Positions 34,331-46,611 are shown, numbered from the stretch's first letter. The stretch is DNA of 64,000 nucleotides from Elmis aenea (GCA_947652605.1 OX393583.1:13557222-13621221); one strand, 5' to 3'. Program-made: numbers and translations. The notes: a model not told the origin generated them from the sequence alone.

Positions 34331-35400
34331 CTAAGTATTACCAGGGCGATGACAACAACGCCCACGGCGGCAATGGAAGTGTTGCTGAACTTACCTCCTC
34401 TTTACCTTGTGGTCAAATCACAAGCACTAAGAGGGGGTACCGACTAAAAATCACCTCCAAAGAGGGGAGACGTAGAGAAGGGCACTTAGCTATTCTCAAC
34501 GAGATCGACACGCATCCGACATTAAATATGATCTCGGATAGAATAAACAGGACGCTAGCCATTGAGAAAACCTTTGGAATCATAATTCCAACACGGGACC
34601 AATGGGAGCGTCATGAAATAGAGCTTAATGGCCTGGTCTGGTATACGGACGGGTCAAAAACGCAAAATGGAACAGGCTGCGGAATATGGGGAGCAGCACA
34701 ATTGAGACAAGGCAAATCTGTAAGCCTTGGACAGTGTGCAACCATATTTCAAGCCGAGGTGTATGCTATGCACTTATGTGCAGAAACACTGTTAGGAAGA
34801 GATTTTGATAATGAAAGAATCTTCATAGTGTCCGACAGCCAAGCAGCGTTAAAAGCTCTTGGCTCGCCGGAAGTAAACTCAGGACTTGTTCTGAACTGCA
34901 TACAAGCACCCAACGTGCTAGGAAGCAGGAATAATGTTAAACTGGTATGGTGCCAAGGGCACACTAATATACCAGGAAACGAGAAGGCAGATCGCCTAGC
35001 CAAAATTGGCAGCGAGACACCTTTCTTCGGACCAGAACCCGCAGTTGGAACATCATATAGAACAGCCAAGCGGTGTCTTACTGACAAATTAATACAAGGG
35101 CATAATGCTCATTGGAAAAAAGTTGCAGAACAAGCCCATTCCAAGGCTATCCCGTCAATGGTCTCTAAAGAAAAGACAGAAGAAATGCTCAGAATGAGCA
35201 GAACAGGCATCAGAGCAGCCACAGGACTTGTCACAGGACACTGTGGGCTAAACAAACACTTCTACATAATAGGGCTCTCAGAGACCGATATATGCAGAGG
35301 AAGAGGATGTGGTGAAGAAGAAGAAACTCCTTATCACGTAATATGCCAGTGTGAAGGATTCACACCCTACCGGCGAAAAAAGCCAACCAAGATGAGCTAA
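34327..35400 (+). pseudogene. LINE thumb and RNase H domain, open frame
   Basis: A 357-codon open frame. The RNase H fold is clear: WYTDGSKTQNGTGCGIWG (first Asp, near residue 103), IFQAEVYAMHL (Glu), VSDSQAALKAL (Asp) and WCQGHTNIPGNEKADRLAK (last His and Asp). The C-terminus has a Cys-His cluster (GHCGLN, CRGRGC, EEEETPYHVICQC), the usual zinc knuckle-like end of R1/I-type elements. RNase H would remove RNA from the RNA-DNA hybrid. The frame itself is intact from before the RNase H on, but the upstream RT is broken. Confidence 0.75.
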
Positions 35401-35699
35401 GGAAAACACCCGTAAAGAAAATCCTGGAGTTTTTCCAAAACACAGGACTTCTTTAAGGGTCTATCACCAGAGGATACAATAGACCAAAAGGTCGCAGTAC
35501 AGGAACCCGAAAGGGGACCACCTCCGCGGAAATAATAATAATAAATCCGTACGGGGTACAGGCATTGTCAACGTTACGTGTAAATGTAAATGAACTAGTT
35601 TAAGGTGTGGGACAAATGTTGCGTCGGCTAAACGCGCCCAATATCAACACATTTCACCAGACAGTCAGTCATTCCTTCCATCTTTTATCTATGGTTCCA

Positions 35700-36240
35700 T
35701 CACATCTCAAATCAATTCATGTACCGGTTTGCGCATGATCAAAACAGTCCATGAACGAAGGGAAACTGCAGAACAGACTTGCTTTTCTTCGAGGGCTCGT
35801 TCAATTACATCAATGATGCTATGTACTTGATCGATAATCGAATGTTTCTGTCTAAAACCGAATTGGTAGTCTGGGATTAGCTTACTATTTTCTATTAACG
35901 GTCTTAATGTTTTTATGATAAGTTTTTCGAATAATTTTGAAATAATCGATGGTAGAGAGATAGGCCTGAAGGATTTGACATCATTCGGTGGTTTGCCCGG
36001 TTTGGGCAGCATGATTACTTCCGCTACTTTCCAACTACTATGAACGTGTTTTAATCTAAAAGCTGCGTTAAACAAATAAGTAAGCATGACCATGCCTTTT
36101 CTAGGCAATTGCTTTAATATCTCACCTGTGATCAAGTCAAATGCATGTGCCTTTTTTGTATTAAACTTTTTACTACCTCTATTACTTCTTTTGGGGTAAC
36201 GGGAGTAATATTTTTTGATCTTGGGTTATTTACTTCCAAA
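35700..36240 (-). pseudogene. Jockey-type LINE reverse transcriptase fragment
   Basis: Minus frames read TPKEVIEVVKSLIQK, one frameshift near 36135-36160, ITGEILKQLPRKG, WKVAEVIMLPKPGKPPNDVK, SFRPISLPSIISKLFEKLI and PDYQFGFRQKHSIIDQVHS. That order (ITGEILK...PKPGK...FRPISL...FGFR..HS) is typical of the Jockey clade RT. The frame degrades before the catalytic Asp block. No 3' tail or duplication found. Confidence 0.75.
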
Positions 36241-36408
36241 CTACAAAATATGGTGCCGTAACTCCTAAAAAAAACAAAAGATAACAACATTCTGACATGA
36301 AAATATTTTGGGACATATTGTAACAAACAACTTTTGTTTGAAATTTTGTTTGATAATTCTTTCCAATAACAAAATAAGTGGGGGTATGATAAGTAATGTC
36401 TCACCCTG

Positions 36409-36418
36409 TATGATATTA
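36409..36418. repeat. Solo CACCCTGTA terminus
   Basis: TCTCACCCTGTATG with no partner end in the neighbourhood. Confidence 0.35.
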
Positions 36419-36870
36419 AAATTTATATATGATGGCGATGCATATTTACAAATTGAACAGTATGTAACTTTTCTATTTTTGGTCAAATGTAATCAGAATT
36501 ACGAAAATAAAAAATATACAGGGTGTTTCTGGAAGTGATTCCTTATTAAAAATTAAGGGGGGTCTTTTACATAAATTTTTTTCCGCAGACGTCTCCTTTC
36601 GAAGTTACGACCCCCTAAATGGGAGCTGTAAAATAAGGTTTTTATTTTATTTCTCAAATTTGGATATATGCAGGGAAATGATATTTGGCAGATGTTTTAT
36701 AGGTACTTATTAAAAAGTTTCCCATAGTAATATTTTCAATCATCTTTCAATTCCACAGGGGGCTGAAAAGTGCGACCACTGTTGGTTTTTTTATCAGCAC
36801 TTTTTGGTGGGTTAAAATTGTTTAATTAAAAATTATTTTTTTAAACCTTACTTTATTTAGAAACTTTATT

Positions 36871-38640
36871 TGAGGCGTATAAATGCAAAAGTCGACATCT
36901 AACAAATTTTTAAAAAATGAGTTACGCGGGCTTTCTTATAGAAAATTACAAGACGGATATGATGTTGAATAGCTCAGTTGCAAAATTCGATATTTAATAT
37001 GAGATATTGAGTATTTAAAGTAGGCATCAAATGCAAAATCCGACTTCTGCTGATGCGACTTGGTTACAAACAGCGACATTTGCAAATTGACCAATAGACC
37101 TCTAGCTTTGATTTCAAGTGACCAGGGTGGCCTAGTGCGTTTATTGTTTTGTGCTCTAGTCAGCTGTAATTCAATTATTATTGTTTTTGATAGTGTCAGT
37201 GTTGTCTAGATATAATAATGGATAACTTAACGATTACGAAAACTCCTCCAAACAAAGGGAGGAAAAGAATTGCAAACCCCAGCCAATGGAAACGAGAAAA
37301 ATCAAAAATTAAAAGGTAGCATTCTTGATAACGATAATCATTTTGGCTTCTAAATTTTCTTAAATTTTAGATATTCTGCAAAAAATTTACCGCTTTACCC
37401 GTCCTGTAGACATAACGGCAAACCTGGTCAGCCTTATCATTGCTGCAATAAAAATAAGATATCTCTGCCATCAATAAAGCGTTTTCATCAAAATTTCTAT
37501 GATAGCAAAAACAAGATGGACCAGGATAATTTTCTACTGAGGTTTTGTAGATCATTTCCAAAGCGCCCAAAGAAAAACGACAATAGAAAGCCTAAAAATG
37601 TTTCCATCATTTATAAGATTCGGCGCATAGAAGATGGATCCCTTGTAACAATATGCCGAAGCGCATTTTTAGGAATTCTGGGTATAAGTAAAGATCGAGT
37701 GATTAATGTTGTTAAGAGGCATCTTCATACTGGCCAGCCACCAAGGGAATGCCGCGGTGGTGACAGAATTGGAAGCAAAAACAAAGAAAAAGTAAGAAAA
37801 GTGCAGGAATTTATAGAATCTCTCACGTGCATAGAAAGTCATTATAGTCGATCCAAGAATATGTGGCGTATCTACCTATCATGCGAATTAAATGTAAAAA
37901 AACTTTGGCGTATGTTCAATGATGCTCAACAAGAATATCATAAAGTAAAACAATGTTTTTTCCGAAATATTTTCTCCAAAACCTACAACATAGGCTTCGG
38001 ATCTCCTAAAACTGATGTTTGCTCAACGTGCACTCAGTTTAAGGAAAAAATGAAATGTAATTTGGATGAGCCAGCTAAACGAGAACTTATGACACTGCAG
38101 CGAGTCCATAAATTGAGGGCTAAAGCTTTTTATGTTTATATTCAACACAAGAAAATCTGTCTTATTATCAGAATTCTTTTAATAATGCACAGAACAGAAC
38201 AAGACAGGATTCAGATTCAGATTCCGAAAGTGGTACTTCCGAAGATGATGAGAACTATTTAAGGGTTTAAAAAAGTTACTCAATTTGCATTATTTATTTT
38301 GTTTTTTCTTGAAATTTAAATAAATTTGATTTTTTATGTACTGCTTTTATTTTAGATATGAAATGCAGAAACCGACATTTACAATTTTGCCTAAATGCAA
38401 AATACGACATTTATCTCATGAAGTGCAAAAGTCGACAACTGCAAAATTAATAACGAAATTATAAATTAAATATTCTTCTTAGATTTTTATGATGATGTGG
38501 GTTACAGTTTACAAGTTATAGTCATGTTGGCTTATCAAATTTGAAAAATTTCGTCGAAAAATAAAAAGTAGAGCGGTTTTTGACGTTTTTCTCAGTTTTA
38601 GGTTAGTAGTAGATGTCGACTTTTGCATTTAGACGCCTCA
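36871..38640 (+). mobile_element. 1.77-kb TIR transposon with 6-bp duplication and iterated motif
   Basis: Perfectly oriented 31-bp inverted ends (TGAGGCGTATAAATGCAAAA, then GTCGACATCTA) differ at one base. Direct TTTATT flanks it (36865-36870 and 38641-38646), and the uninterrupted relative at 61620-61640 has that site once. The end motif AATGCAAAAGTCGACATC recurs in variants near 37028, 38356, 38392 and 38430. It holds one spliced gene. A 6-bp duplication fits IS3EU-like or Dada-like elements, but the superfamily is not settled. Confidence 0.8.
37218..38262 (+). CDS. Transposase-like Cys-rich protein, spliced, C-terminally damaged
   Basis: Exon 1 is 37218-37315 (ATG; GGRKR-type basic start with NPSQWKREKSK). 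A 55-bp GT-AG intron (37316-37370) follows and exon 2 starts at 37371 in frame. Marks in order: PSCRHNGK, a CC pair, a basic linker, FLGILGISKDRVINVVKRH, IESHYSRSKNMWRIYLS, and SPKTDVCSTCTQFKEKMK. The same order (IESHY.R, YLS, Y..F, PK.D.CS.C) occurs in a transposase-like family common in insects and hydrozoans, usually followed by a DDE-like region. Here that region is missing. After HKLRAKAFY the frame departs, and a separate frame (38151-38270) gives the acidic Ser/Asp/Glu tail. So an internal deletion removed the catalytic part. It may be able to bind the ends only. Confidence 0.6.
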
Positions 38641-39349
38641 TTTATTCTTTAACTTTTCTCGTAAAACCTACAGTTTTTGAGTAAAAAATAAAATAAGTAA
38701 ACATAAACCATCAAATATTCCAATATAATACGATTCATTTTGGTAGTTACCATGGTTTGTTTATGCTCATATTGAGTAGAAATGACGGGTGTAATTCATT
38801 TTGACGATTACGCGGCGACAACGCTAAAACGCCCGTCAATTCTATACAACATGAACATAAACAAACCATGGTAACCACCAAAATGAATCGTATTATATTG
38901 GAATATTTGATGGTTTATGTTTACTTATTTTATTTTTATTCAAAAACGGTAGGTTTTACGAGAAAAACTAAAGAATAAAAAAAAATTCTTGATAAATCAT
39001 GCTTTAAAAAAAATTTAATTGCAAATTTTAACCCACAAAAAGTTCTTATTAAAAAACCCACAGGGGTCGCAATTCTCAGCGCCCTGTGAAGGTAAAAGAC
39101 GATTAAAAATAAGACTATGGAAAACCTTTTAATAAGTATAAAACATCTGTCAAATATCATTCTTCTACATTTATCCAAATTTAAGAAATAAAATAAAAAC
39201 CTAGTTTTACCGCCACCCTTTAGGAGGGTATAACTCCGAAAGGAGACGTCTGGGGAAAAATTTGTATATGAAATACCCCCCTTAATTTTCGATAAGGAAT
39301 CTTTTTGCAATATTTAAGAAACATCCTGCATAATGTAATTAAAAAACGT

Positions 39350-39524
39350 AATTGGACTGAACCGTTATGAAAACTGGTTAAAGCGGTTTCAACTGGTGCA
39401 CAAAATTTGGTTCGGTTCGATTTTGCGGTATTGTGTTTTTTTTTTAACCAAAAGGTCCAGTTCCAGTTCACGGTTCATGAAAAAATCAGCGGTTTGTTCG
39501 GGTTTTTGTTCCAGTTTCGGATCG
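39350..39524. repeat. CGGTT/GGTTCGG-rich repeat
   Basis: Relative of 14640-14905. It is interrupted by the hAT at 39533; GTTCGGGTCCCTG after that element (40889-40901) is its remaining end. Confidence 0.4.
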
Positions 39525-39532
39525 GTTCGGGC

Positions 39533-40888
39533 CAGGGGCGTAGCGAGGGTAAGTGGCGCCCGGGGCACATTATTTTTTTGCGGCCCCCCCCCACGTCTGT
39601 ATTTTTTATTGTAGTTTTTGAGTTTCAAGTAAAATAATGTTGTTTTGTATAAAAGTTGTTTCCGGGTTGGAACCCGATAAAGGAGGACAAAACTTCGGTT
39701 ATGAAAAAACCTTCGACGCGGTTCCAACCCAGAAACAACTTATACAGGGTGATTGAAATTCAAGTTTAAGCATGGGGATCTCGCCTATTACAAAAGGTAG
39801 AGTATAGGTTTAACTTTGGCAAAATTGCTAAATTCGATGCTCATTAATAATCCAAAGAGAAATTGGAAATATCTCAAACGGTATCAGAAAAAATTAGGAA
39901 AAACCGGAAAATACGACTTGAAAATAGTCTATAACTCCTTTGGAGTATAAAATATTTTAAACGTGTAAAAACAATGCCCAAGCAACTTTTTAAACCGAAT
40001 CGGATGGTGGTCACAAGTTTTTCCTAGATCGATTTGTTTTTGTTTTATGACAACCAACTTTGTTTTTTTCTTATGGGCAGCATATCGCGTTTTTCTTCGT
40101 TATTTAAGTTCATTTTACGAATTTATTAATGTGGCAAGTAACAGGCTTTCAAAACTTTTAGTTTGTTGATCGGTTGTCATGGAAACAACATAACATACAA
40201 CATAACATACAATGACCTGATTTATAGTTGTTATTTTTAAAAACGTATTTTTTTCAAATTTGACAATGAAAGAAGAAGTAAAATAAATGCTTTTTGATTA
40301 TGTAAATAGCAAAAATTGCGTCTAAAAAAAGAAAACAAAGTTGGTTGTTATAAAACAAAAACGAATCGATCTAGGAAACATTTGTGATCACCATCCGATT
40401 CGGCTTAAAAAGTTGCGTCGGCAATGTTTTAACACATTTGAAATATTTTATACTCCAAAGGAGTTATACATGATTTTCAAAAATCGCATGTTCCAGTTTT
40501 TCCTAATTTTCTCGGATACCGTTTGAGATATTTCCAATTTCTATTTGGATTATCAATGAGCATCGAATTTAGCAACTTTTCCAAATTTGAATCTACACTC
40601 TAGCTATTATAATAAGCGAGATCCCCAAGCTTAAACTCGAATTTCAATCACCCTGTATACCTTGGACATCGGCTGCGGAAGCCTACAACATAGATTAATA
40701 TAGGAGTATTATTTATTCAAATACACTGCAATGAAAATAAGAACAAATTATAAAATATTAATTGCATAGTTTTTCTGGCTTTAAATAAGTGAAATAAACG
40801 CAAAAATATTTTGTCTTTGCGGCGCCCCCCCCCCAAGACTGGCGCCCGGGGCATCGATACCTCCCTTGCCCCCCCCGCGGCGCCACTG
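39533..40888. mobile_element. hAT-like element with 7/8 target duplication
   Basis: Ends CAGGGGCGTAGCGAGGG and GGCGCCACTG, C/G-homopolymer-rich next to the ends. Flanks GTTCGGGC (39525-39532) and GTTCGGGT (40889-40896). No transposase; palindrome I is nested inside. Confidence 0.65.
39745..40655. mobile_element. Palindromic CAGGGTG element I, TA-flanked
   Basis: Ends CAGGGTGATTGAAATTC and its inverse. Arms match in inverse (TAATAATCCAAAGAGAAATT / inverse). Same family as J (42803) and N (53705). On the minus strand near 40110 it still encodes a MNLNNEEKRDMLPI-like start of the source transposase. Confidence 0.75.
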
Positions 40889-40896
40889 GTTCGGGT

Positions 40897-41204
40897 CCCT
40901 GCTCAAAAGTTAAGAGAGGATTGTTAGGTTAAAAAAAAACTGTAATCGCAAATTAAACAAATTTACTACTGTATTACATAATCTCAATGAATCTTTAACA
41001 AACTCCACGTTATCCTTGAGCGTCAGTGATTGCTGTAAATAAATAAAATACTTTTATTTCCATAAGTTTATTTAAAACATGCCAACAGTGATGCAACGTA
41101 TATTTAAATATCATTAAACAATTGTGGTGTTTAAAAATGACTCACAAAATTGTTATAACACAACATTATTTATTAACAAAAACTTCATTTAAAAGCTATT
41201 AGTA
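40897..41204. other. No gene seen
   Basis: AT-rich DNA, nothing recognised apart from the last bases of the CGGTT repeat. Confidence 0.35.
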
Positions 41205-41208
41205 TTAA

Positions 41209-41442
41209 CCCTTTCCGATCCAATTAATTTTCTCGCAAAATTCTACTCATTCAATTTCCGAAATTATAAGTAAATAATTATTTTTGGCAGCGACATCTAC
41301 TGATAACAGTCCCTTATACATATAACTACAGGTTTCTAATATTGAAATGAAAATGAGCGGCAGTTATAATGACGTCAGCCGACCTTAAACCGCTGGCGTT
41401 AAAATATGCCGGCGGACACGACCCGACGTTGGACCGCCAAGG
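41209..41442. mobile_element. TTAA-flanked piggyBac-like MITE
   Basis: TTAA at 41205-41208 and 41443-41446. Inverted ends CCCTTTCCGATCC and GGACCGCCAAGGG. Length 234 bp. TTAA plus CCC ends is the piggyBac style. Confidence 0.6.
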
Positions 41443-41446
41443 GTTA

Positions 41447-42392
41447 ACTGGTTAACATATAAAAAGTAAGTTAAAATGTATACTTTACACATGATATATC
41501 ATAAGTTCAATATGCGTTATGTAAACTTTTCACACAGGATGATTATTGCACATTAAATTTGTTGTTACAGCTATGAAGTTGGAAGCATATTTGTTGATAT
41601 CGCATTTTATTATCGATATTTATTTTAATATCATTTAAACGTTTTAACATCAATAGAGTACAAGTTATTTTTTAAATTTATTTCTACATTCATTTAATAG
41701 AAGTCGATTACAGTTGCGAGAACATATCTGAAATGTTTTTATTAATGCTAGGTGTCCAGACAATTCTCGTGCAGTTTTTTTTTTATCAACAAATAAATAA
41801 TATTAAATAACAACTAATATACAGGATGTTTAAGTTGTAACGTAAATTAAATACTGTTTTAAGGTAGAATTGTAGTCTGCTAGGGCTTTAAAAAATTCTA
41901 ATAACTTTTTGGGTAAAATTTATAATTCGAAACTATTTTAAAAATTCGAAATTTTTTCTCGAAGCAATCAACAATCTTTTAAATTTTAAGATGTTATAGA
42001 ATTCATTTCTCTTAGAATAATATCGTTTGTTCCAACTCTATTGAATTTTTATAAAAAAAGTTATATATTAAAAGATTAAAACAAAATACTTCTTTAGCAC
42101 TTTGACTGCCGAGTCGATTTTCGTAAACGGTTCCCTGGCGCCAACCTATTTTTTGCATAGAATCCTTTGCAAACAAGAAGAATGTGCATGAAAACCCCCA
42201 AAAAATTGAAAAATGTCATTTAGGTTCAATTAGACCCGGGTGCTCAGAATATACACCCGGCGCTTAATTGATATTTTATTTATTTTGTTTATTATGTATT
42301 CTTAACTGAACTACCATTAATTATAGAATATGTATAAACAAGTATTATGTATGAAATTGCAGTTTTAAGCATTTTTAGGCATGTATCTTTAA
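41447..42392. other. Unique AT-rich DNA with one solo element end
   Basis: A TATACAGGATGTTTAAG end occurs near 41820 without a partner. No gene. Confidence 0.35.
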
Positions 42393-42618
42393 TGCCCGGT
42401 TTCTCCGACACATCTTAAGATCTGGCTGAATCTTAAGTTCGCCTTCACGGTATAAAGTGTTGCACCAAGCAATTTTAAGAACATATTCGACTTGAGCTGA
42501 GCTCACATCTTGAGTCGCTGTTTACTAGAACTTGAGCTGGAGTACATAACCTAAAATTATCTTGTATTTGCTTTTTTTGTAGTTAAATGTTTGTTTAAAT
42601 TGTGGTTTAAGTTTAAAT

Positions 42619-42798
42619 ATGGACATTGACTTTATAAATATGATAGATGATGACTTGTACGACCCTGTAATTCCTCGAAGGCGATTTGTTCGCGCAAATC
42701 CATTTACGGATTTCGAATACGATCGTTTTTTTATGCGTTTTCGCCTCACAAAAAAGACTGTTATTGTGATCTTAGATCAAATTGAGCCTCAATTGGAG
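42619..42798 (+). pseudogene. HARBI1-like transposase N-terminus
   Basis: Sixty codons from ATG: acidic start, DPVIPRRRFVRANPFTDFEY, DRFFMRFRLTKKTVIVILDQ, IEPQLEY. The R.R..NPF..Y.D..F..RFRL.K.TV..LL..IE..LEY pattern is the usual start of PIF/Harbinger transposases. The frame is ended by insertion of palindrome J at TA; no catalytic part is found behind J. Dead. Confidence 0.75.
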
Positions 42799-42802
42799 TA
42801 TA

Positions 42803-43725
42803 CAGGGTGTTTGAAACTCGAGTTTAAGCATGGGGATCTCGCGTATTATAATAGCTAGAGTATAGGTTTAAAATTGGCAAAGTTGCTAAATTTGGTGCTC
42901 ATTAATAATCCAAAGAGAAATTGAAAATATCTCAAACAGTATCCGAGAAAATTAGGAAAAACTGGAAAATACGATTTTTAAAAAGCGTTTATAACTCCTT
43001 TGGAGTTTGAAATATTTTAAATGTGTAAAAAAGTTGCCCAAGCAACTTTTTAAGCCGAATCAGATGGTGGTCACAAATTTTTCCTAGGTCGATTCGTTTT
43101 TGTTTTAGACAACCAACTTTGTTTTTTCTGATAGGCAGCATATCGCGTTTTTCTTCGTTATTAAAGTTCATTTTTATGACTAACAGGCCTTTAAAACTTT
43201 TAGATTGTTGATCGGTTGTCATGGAAACAACATAAACTACAATGACCGGCCAACCTGATTTATAATGGTTATTGTTTAAAACGTATTTTTTGAAATTTCA
43301 CAATAAAAGAAAAAGTAAAATAACATGTGTGATACATCAATGGATTTAGAAAAATAAATGCTATTTGATAATGTAAATAGCAAAACTTGCGCCCATAAGC
43401 AAAAACGAAGTTGGTTGTCATAAAACAAAAACGAATCGATCTAAGAAAAATTTGTGACTACCATCCGATTCGGCTTAAAAAGTTGCTTCGGCAATGTTTT
43501 TACACATTTGAAATATTTCATACTCCAAAGGAGTTATAAACGATTTTCAAAAATCGTATTTTCCAGTTTTTCCTAATGTTCTCGGACACCGTTTGAGATA
43601 TTTCCAATTTCTCTTTGGATTATTAATGAGCACCAAATTTAGCAACTTTGCCAAATTTAAACATATACTCTAGCTATTATAATAAGCGAGAACCCCATGC
43701 TTAAACTCGAATTTCAAACACCCTG
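42803..43725. mobile_element. Palindromic CAGGGTG element J, TA-flanked
   Basis: Ends CAGGGTGTTTGAAACTCGAG and inverse, TA at 42801-42802 and 43726-43727. Same family as I. The minus frame near 43160 reads KMNFNNEEKRDMLPI, the transposase start seen also in N. Confidence 0.8.
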
Positions 43726-44133
43726 TATACATAATCTATTTATTTTATTTTCTTCCACCAAGCTAACTAATAATAGTTTTTCCTCCATGGTATAATTTAT
43801 TCTTTTTTTTTCGCCATTTCAACACAAAATAAAATAATAAACACCGAACTGTAACTTTATATGTGACTAACAGCTGATAGCAACAACAAGATGTCACAGG
43901 GAGCCGTTTTCACAGCTGTGATGTGAATAGCCAATGAAAATTAGCCATTTCAATCTGCCGCTAAAATGTGCCGACTTCTTGCAACGTTGCCAAACCGAGT
44001 TCTAACTTAGCTGAGATGTCTAACAGATTCCGGAATATGTTTTCTGTGCAACGCATTGGTATCTTGAGACGGTCTTAAATATAAGGCGGGCTTATATAAG
44101 TTCGATCTTGAGATGTGTCGGAGAAACCGGGCA

Positions 44134-45057
44134 TTAATGCTTTTTATACCTACTAATACACACACAGATACGAAGATTTATACAATTATGACGAAAGTCA
44201 TTTGGTGAACAAATCAGTTTATTTTACTAAAATATAACTGTGATATTAATACAAGCTAATATTTAAAAAATATTTTGTTGGGTTCAGTAACAATTTAAAA
44301 TTGCAAAAGAATTTTCTGCCCACCTAAATGAAACGTACTTAAACACTAAAAGGTTTTTATAGATTATTGCTTTTTTATTCTGCTTTCAAGTAACAAATCG
44401 ACGCGTAAACATATGACAATGAAATAACACTACAGTGATCAAAAAGCCTTTTAAAACAGTCTTGTCGAAAAGGCATTTGCCATTATGTTTCTTCTAAAAC
44501 AATGCACACAAAAGTATATCAAACAACAGACACAATAAACTTTTTGTTCAAAAACAATTGGTGTTAAGTAAGAACACTAAACAATATTTAAAATTAATTA
44601 GTAAAATCGTTTTCGTAACAACCTGAGCACTTCTTTTGTTTTTCCTTTGTGGGTAGCCGCTCGTTTCGTGAAGATGTAACTACACCACTGGAAGAAACTT
44701 TTAATAATGCTACTCTGAACTATAACGGTTACAATAAAAATATCTTATTTATACAGGTTTGATACATTATTTTTTATATATTCGTAGTTGGTAGGCTTGG
44801 AAATGTGCATTAAGGACACATGAACGAAGAACAAATGCGTAAAATATATTAAAAAGGTGGTAATACGCAACACGCAAAGTAAAAACAAAATTATACCGTA
44901 CTACGAAAACATGAGGATTGCACGGGATATGATCAAACAATAACCGGATTGCCAGTCGCTCCATATTAAGTTATTGAAGGAGAAATGGTGATAACGTATT
45001 GTAACATCACTCAGTTGTGAGTTTCAATAGTGTATGCAGGAGGGGCGGCGTTAGATA
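44134..45057. other. Unique DNA, no gene supported
   Basis: No repeat, domain or splice-bounded frame recognised. Confidence 0.35.
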
Positions 45058-45318
45058 GTATTAAGCATCACGATGAAAATCAAATTTTTTTTAAGAAAAT
45101 CCAAAAATCTAAAAAATGACTGCACTTAGGTATAGGGAATGCTAATAAAAGTCTCTCTAAAATAACGTTTTAAATCCAAATACGCAATAAAAAATAGACC
45201 ATTGTATTTGAAATAAGAAAGTAGACGTCAACTTCCGGCATTTCCGGAAGTGTCGCCATATTGAAAATATTTTCAATAAGCAGATGAGATTCCATTATGG
45301 TCATAACCAAAATAGAAC
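45058..45318. repeat. Fragment of element family L
   Basis: Matches 50775-51025 (GCACTTAGGTATAGGGAATG, CAACTTCCGG, TTTCCGGAAGTGTCGCC). Terminus missing. Confidence 0.7.
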
Positions 45319-46596
45319 AGCCCCCTTATTCCGTAACTTTTAAACACCACGCGTTAGTGGTGACTTCCCAATTCGGGTAGTTGATATTCCGTTTCTTCTG
45401 AGGACCAAGGATGAACCCTAACCGTAAATGCTAGACGTAATTCGCGTGAAACCGGCTCGACAGCCGCGTTTAAGGCTAAAACCCTGTCATTTCGACTTGT
45501 TTACTCAATACTCAATAACATTTAATGATTGGGGGTGAAATGTTATATTTAAGTAAATTTTTGGAGTGTTGTATTTGTGTTGAATTAAAAAAGAAACTAT
45601 TTTTAACAATAATTAAGTGTGTTGGATATAAGTAAATTTAGGAACGAAGCGACGAAATAGCGCTTTGGTAAGTAAAGTAAATCTTTTATTTTACAAATTG
45701 ATATTAATTTTGTTACATTTTTAAATCCGTAATATTATATTGTGTTCATTCAACAAGTAAATAAATACCTCATGTAAACTAGTAATGTATATTATTCGCA
45801 TGACAGTATATTGGTATTTTTACATTCTTTCAGAATGATGGCCCATCTAACATATATTTTATGGTGGAACGAAGAAAAGAATAAACGCAACATTAAGAAA
45901 TATGCAAACGTAACTTGCGAGATGCACAAAATTATATCAAAATTAAGTTTTGTCATATCTTTGTGTATTATTCGCCAATTTTAATTTCACAGTCCAGCTT
46001 AATATATAAATAACATGGTATATTTGTTTGTAACGTACATAGTGCAATAAATAAATGAAATCAACTAAACAAAATAGAATTACTTTACCACATCACTGGC
46101 CGAATTTAAAAAATACCCACCCAAAGTGCTGACGACCATTGAAACAAAATTAATTCAGTAAACAAACTATAAAATAAGAAACTTAACAAAATCGTTGTGT
46201 AATATAAAAATAGGAACAAAACGCATCAAAACTTAAAAAAAAAACTACCATAAATTCTTTAATGTAAGACAGAGTGTACAAAGTTACATGGCGGTAATTT
46301 TTAAACAAATACGCGTTAGGCATATTTCAGTTGTGAACGTGCGCAGTAGGATTTTCTGTACTAACTTTCCTAAAATAGTAGATACAGGTTTTAACTTGGG
46401 TAAACCCGCCGTGAGTTACCACCGGTGGGTTAGAGCATCGCTTTTCGTAGAAGTGGGTCATATTAACAAGGTAGTAATGAACTTGCATTTCCGTTAAATC
46501 CAAAGTTACAGAATTCAGCTGCAGGACTAATACTGGTGAAATTTACAAAAGAAATTTCGAGATACAAAATTCTAAAAAATACAAAAAAAAGACACA
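45319..46596. other. Unique DNA, no gene supported
   Basis: A CpG-containing stretch near 45340-45480 and a GTAAGT near 45669 could mark a non-coding first exon, but nothing else supports it. Confidence 0.25.
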
Positions 46597-46611
46597 AAAA
46601 TATGGATAGTT

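Larger units (their letters stand above)
33321..35544 (+). mobile_element. 5'-truncated I/R1-like LINE with 15-bp target duplication
   Basis: The inserted block is flanked by direct ATCCGTACGGGGTAC (33306-33320 and 35545-35559). It ends in AATAATAATAATAA, the TAA-type tail seen in I-clade elements. It codes for part of a reverse transcriptase and a full RNase H domain on the plus strand. The endonuclease half is missing, as expected of incomplete reverse transcription. Its base composition is more GC-rich than the surroundings. Confidence 0.85.
36519..39328. mobile_element. Palindromic CAGGGTG element H, split by a transposon
   Basis: Left end CAGGGTGTTTCTGGAAGTG, right end in inverse with CATCCTG. 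Arms (36519-36870 and about 38940-39328) match in inverse (GGGGGTCTTT, GACGTCTCCTTTCG). A smaller palindrome (CATTTTGGTAGTTACCATGG and inverse) lies at 38700-38930. Same family as 61268-62292. Another transposon occupies 36871-38640. Confidence 0.75.
42393..44133. mobile_element. Harbinger-type element K with 29-bp ends, interrupted by J
   Basis: Ends TGCCCGGTTTCTCCGACACA followed by TCTTAAGATC, and the inverse with one change, within TTAA context that fits a 3-bp TAA or TTA duplication. It holds the start of a HARBI1-like transposase on the plus strand, and near the right end a short minus frame (MEEKLLLVSLVEENK, from about 43790) that may be the start of the Myb-like partner. Middle deleted. 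J lies inside. Confidence 0.65.

Noticed and set aside
34749..35087. 112-codon minus frame
   Set aside because: Antisense shadow of the RNase H domain.
45340..45670. Non-coding first exon ending at GTAAGT
   Set aside because: Only a donor-like word and mild CpG content support it.
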